DNA from: Burkholderiales bacterium
GTDB lineage: Bacteria; Pseudomonadota; Gammaproteobacteria; Burkholderiales; Burkholderiaceae
Direction of reading: 5' to 3'
DNA length: 8,228 nucleotides
Assembly (NCBI GenBank): GCA_947372535.1
Contig: CANBUA010000223.1
Location: 1 to 8,228 of the forward strand
Shown here: positions 6,847 through 8,228 of the stretch, in pieces
Position numbering within the stretch: the stretch's first letter is position 1
How the letters are laid out: each line of letters begins with the position of its first letter
The notes under the pieces: model-generated
Told to the model about the DNA's origin: nothing
What the model saw: only the letters and a program-made list of their open reading frames with translations
Database searches by the model: none
Translations under genes and position numbers: made by a program

Positions 6847-8228
6847 ATGCGGGTGACCGAAGCCATCGCCCAGATGGCTTTCAGACAGCGGGAATGCCGA
6901 TTGCTCCACCAAGGCATGCACGCCAATCAACTCGATACCACCTTCACCCGCGCGCTGAGCGATCAAGACCTCTACCTGTTCGGTGAAGGCACACATGCCC
7001 GCCTGTACGACAAAATGGGGTGCCACCTCGAAGCGAATCAGGACGGCGCCGAGTTCAGGGTATGGGCGCCCAACGCGGTCAGTGTGTCCGTGATCGGCGA
7101 ATGGAACCACTGGAATCCCGACGCTGATCCCCTTCAGATCAGGTCGGACCACAGCGGGCTGTGGGAGGGCAGGGTGCAGGCAGCTCGTCACGGCCATGCC
7201 TACAAGTACCGCATCCATGGCAAGGGTGATCAGTATGTGGTCGACAAGGCCGACCCCTTTGCGGTCTACGCCGAGGTCTCGCCCGCCAAGGGCTCGCGCA
7301 TCTGGGCTTTGGATCACGACTGGCAGGACCAAGAATGGATGAGTCGGCGCATCGCCAAAAATGCGCTGGATGCCCCCATGTCCATCTACGAATTCCACGT
7401 GGGCTCATGGCGACGTGGTGATGGCCAGGTCAACTACCGCGATCTGGCCCATGCATTGGCCGAGCATGTCAAGCTGTTGGGCTTCACGCATGTGGAGCTC
7501 ATGCCCATCACGGAGCACCCTTTCTACGGCTCTTGGGGCTACCAGACCACGGGTTATTTCGCGCCCACTTCGCGCTACGGCACGCCGCAAGACTTCATGT
7601 ACTTTGTCGATCACCTGCACCAGCAAGGCATCGGCGTCATCCTGGATTGGGTGCCTTCGCACTTCCCGACCGATGAGCATGGTCTTCAGTATTTCGACGG
7701 CACCCACTTGTTCGAGCATGCTGATCCGCGGCAGGGCTTCCACCCCGAGTGGAGTTCCAGCATCTTCAATTACGGCCGTGGCGAGGTGCGCAGCTTCCTG
7801 ATCTCGTCGGCCCTGTTCTGGCTGGAGAAGTACCACATTGATGGCATCCGGGTCGATGCCGTGGCCTCCATGCTCTACCTGGATTACGCACGCAAAGCCG
7901 GTGAGTGGATCCCCAACCGCCATGGCGGCAAGGAGAACCTCGAAGCGGTGGGTTTCCTGCGCCACCTCAACGAAGCGGTCTACCGCGAACACCCCGACGT
8001 GGTGACCATCGCCGAGGAATCGACCGCATGGCCCATGGTCTCGCGCCCGACCTCCATGGGTGGCCTGGGCTTTGGCATGAAGTGGAACATGGGCTGGATG
8101 CATGACACCCTGTCTTTCATGCACGAGGACCCCATCCACCGCAAGTACCACTTGGGCAAGCTGACTTTCTCCCTGGTCTACGCCTTCAATGAGAACTTCG
8201 TGCTGCCGCTCTCGCACGACGAGGTGGT
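6847..8228 (+). CDS. glgB: 1,4-alpha-glucan branching enzyme, short form, C-terminus cut by window edge
   Basis: GlgB (GH13) cuts an alpha-1,4 chain and reattaches it by an alpha-1,6 link, making glycogen branches. The 460 visible codons run off the right edge. Numbered from the ATG at 6847, they show [10 protein letters not shown] near the start, a CBM48 domain ([20 protein letters not shown], 70-89), YEFHVGSW (181-188), [13 protein letters not shown] (228-240), [10 protein letters not shown] (from 267), RVDAVASM with nucleophile Asp337, TIAEEST with acid Glu390, and LSHDEVV with Asp458. The 53- and 121-residue spacings equal those of E. coli GlgB Asp405, Glu458 and Asp526. The extra N1 domain of the E. 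coli enzyme is absent, so this is the short form. The start is provisional: the 6847 ATG has a GGA core 7 nt upstream, while ATGs at 6874 and 6916 lack one at good spacing. The 6916 start would drop 23 residues that contain rare AGA and CGA codons and no family motif. Divergent from glgC. Confidence 0.95.
   Translation, partial: MRVTEAIAQMAFRQRECRLLHQGMHANQLDTTFTRALSDQDLYLFGEGTHARLYDKMGCHLEANQDGAEFRVWAPNAVSVSVIGEWNHWNPDADPLQIRSDHSGLWEGRVQAARHGHAYKYRIHGKGDQYVVDKADPFAVYAEVSPAKGSRIWALDHDWQDQEWMSRRIAKNALDAPMSIYEFHVGSWRRGDGQVNYRDLAHALAEHVKLLGFTHVELMPITEHPFYGSWGYQTTGYFAPTSRYGTPQDFMYFVDHLHQQGIGVILDWVPSHFPTDEHGLQYFDGTHLFEHADPRQGFHPEWSSSIFNYGRGEVRSFLISSALFWLEKYHIDGIRVDAVASMLYLDYARKAGEWIPNRHGGKENLEAVGFLRHLNEAVYREHPDVVTIAEESTAWPMVSRPTSMGGLGFGMKWNMGWMHDTLSFMHEDPIHRKYHLGKLTFSLVYAFNENFVLPLSHDEV

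Noticed and set aside
7405..8217. Minus-strand open frame of 270 codons near the right end
   Set aside because: It is antisense to glgB, whose catalytic residues and spacings match the family exactly.

Overview
This GC-rich window carries an alpha-glucan (glycogen / maltodextrin / trehalose) gene cluster, five genes in two divergent units. The codon use (strong preference for G or C in third position) and the protein sequences suggest a betaproteobacterium of the Burkholderiales type. That placement is an inference from gene content and style; no rRNA or other taxonomic marker is present.

Layout: bases 1-6548 hold a tightly packed minus-strand operon, transcribed from right to left in the order glgC (ADP-glucose pyrophosphorylase), glgX/treX (glycogen debranching enzyme), treZ (maltooligosyltrehalose trehalohydrolase), malQ (4-alpha-glucanotransferase, cut by the left edge). 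Junctions are very short: glgC/glgX 8 nt apart, or 4 nt overlapping if a TTG start is used; glgX/treZ an ATGA overlap; treZ/malQ 23 nt apart. Bases 6549-6846 are a roughly 300-nt divergent control region with several dyad symmetries and a strong ribosome binding site for glgC. From about 6847 to the right edge runs glgB (branching enzyme) on the plus strand, cut before its C-terminus.

How the genes fit together: GlgC makes ADP-glucose, the precursor for glycogen. GlgB adds alpha-1,6 branches. GlgX removes branches and releases linear maltodextrins. MalQ rearranges those chains. TreZ cleaves maltooligosyltrehalose to free trehalose. The synthase glgA and the TreZ partner treY are needed for complete pathways and are not in the window; they are predicted beyond the edges. 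Catalytic residues are intact in GlgX and TreZ, in the visible part of GlgB, and in GlgC. MalQ is cut before its active site.

I see no mobile element, CRISPR array, RNA gene or convincing terminator. Nothing here is an obviously new system. The parts most worth a second look are the stacked dyads between glgC and glgB, the placement of glgC as first gene of a trehalose-forming operon, and a DNA-level repeat inside the beta-helix part of glgC.
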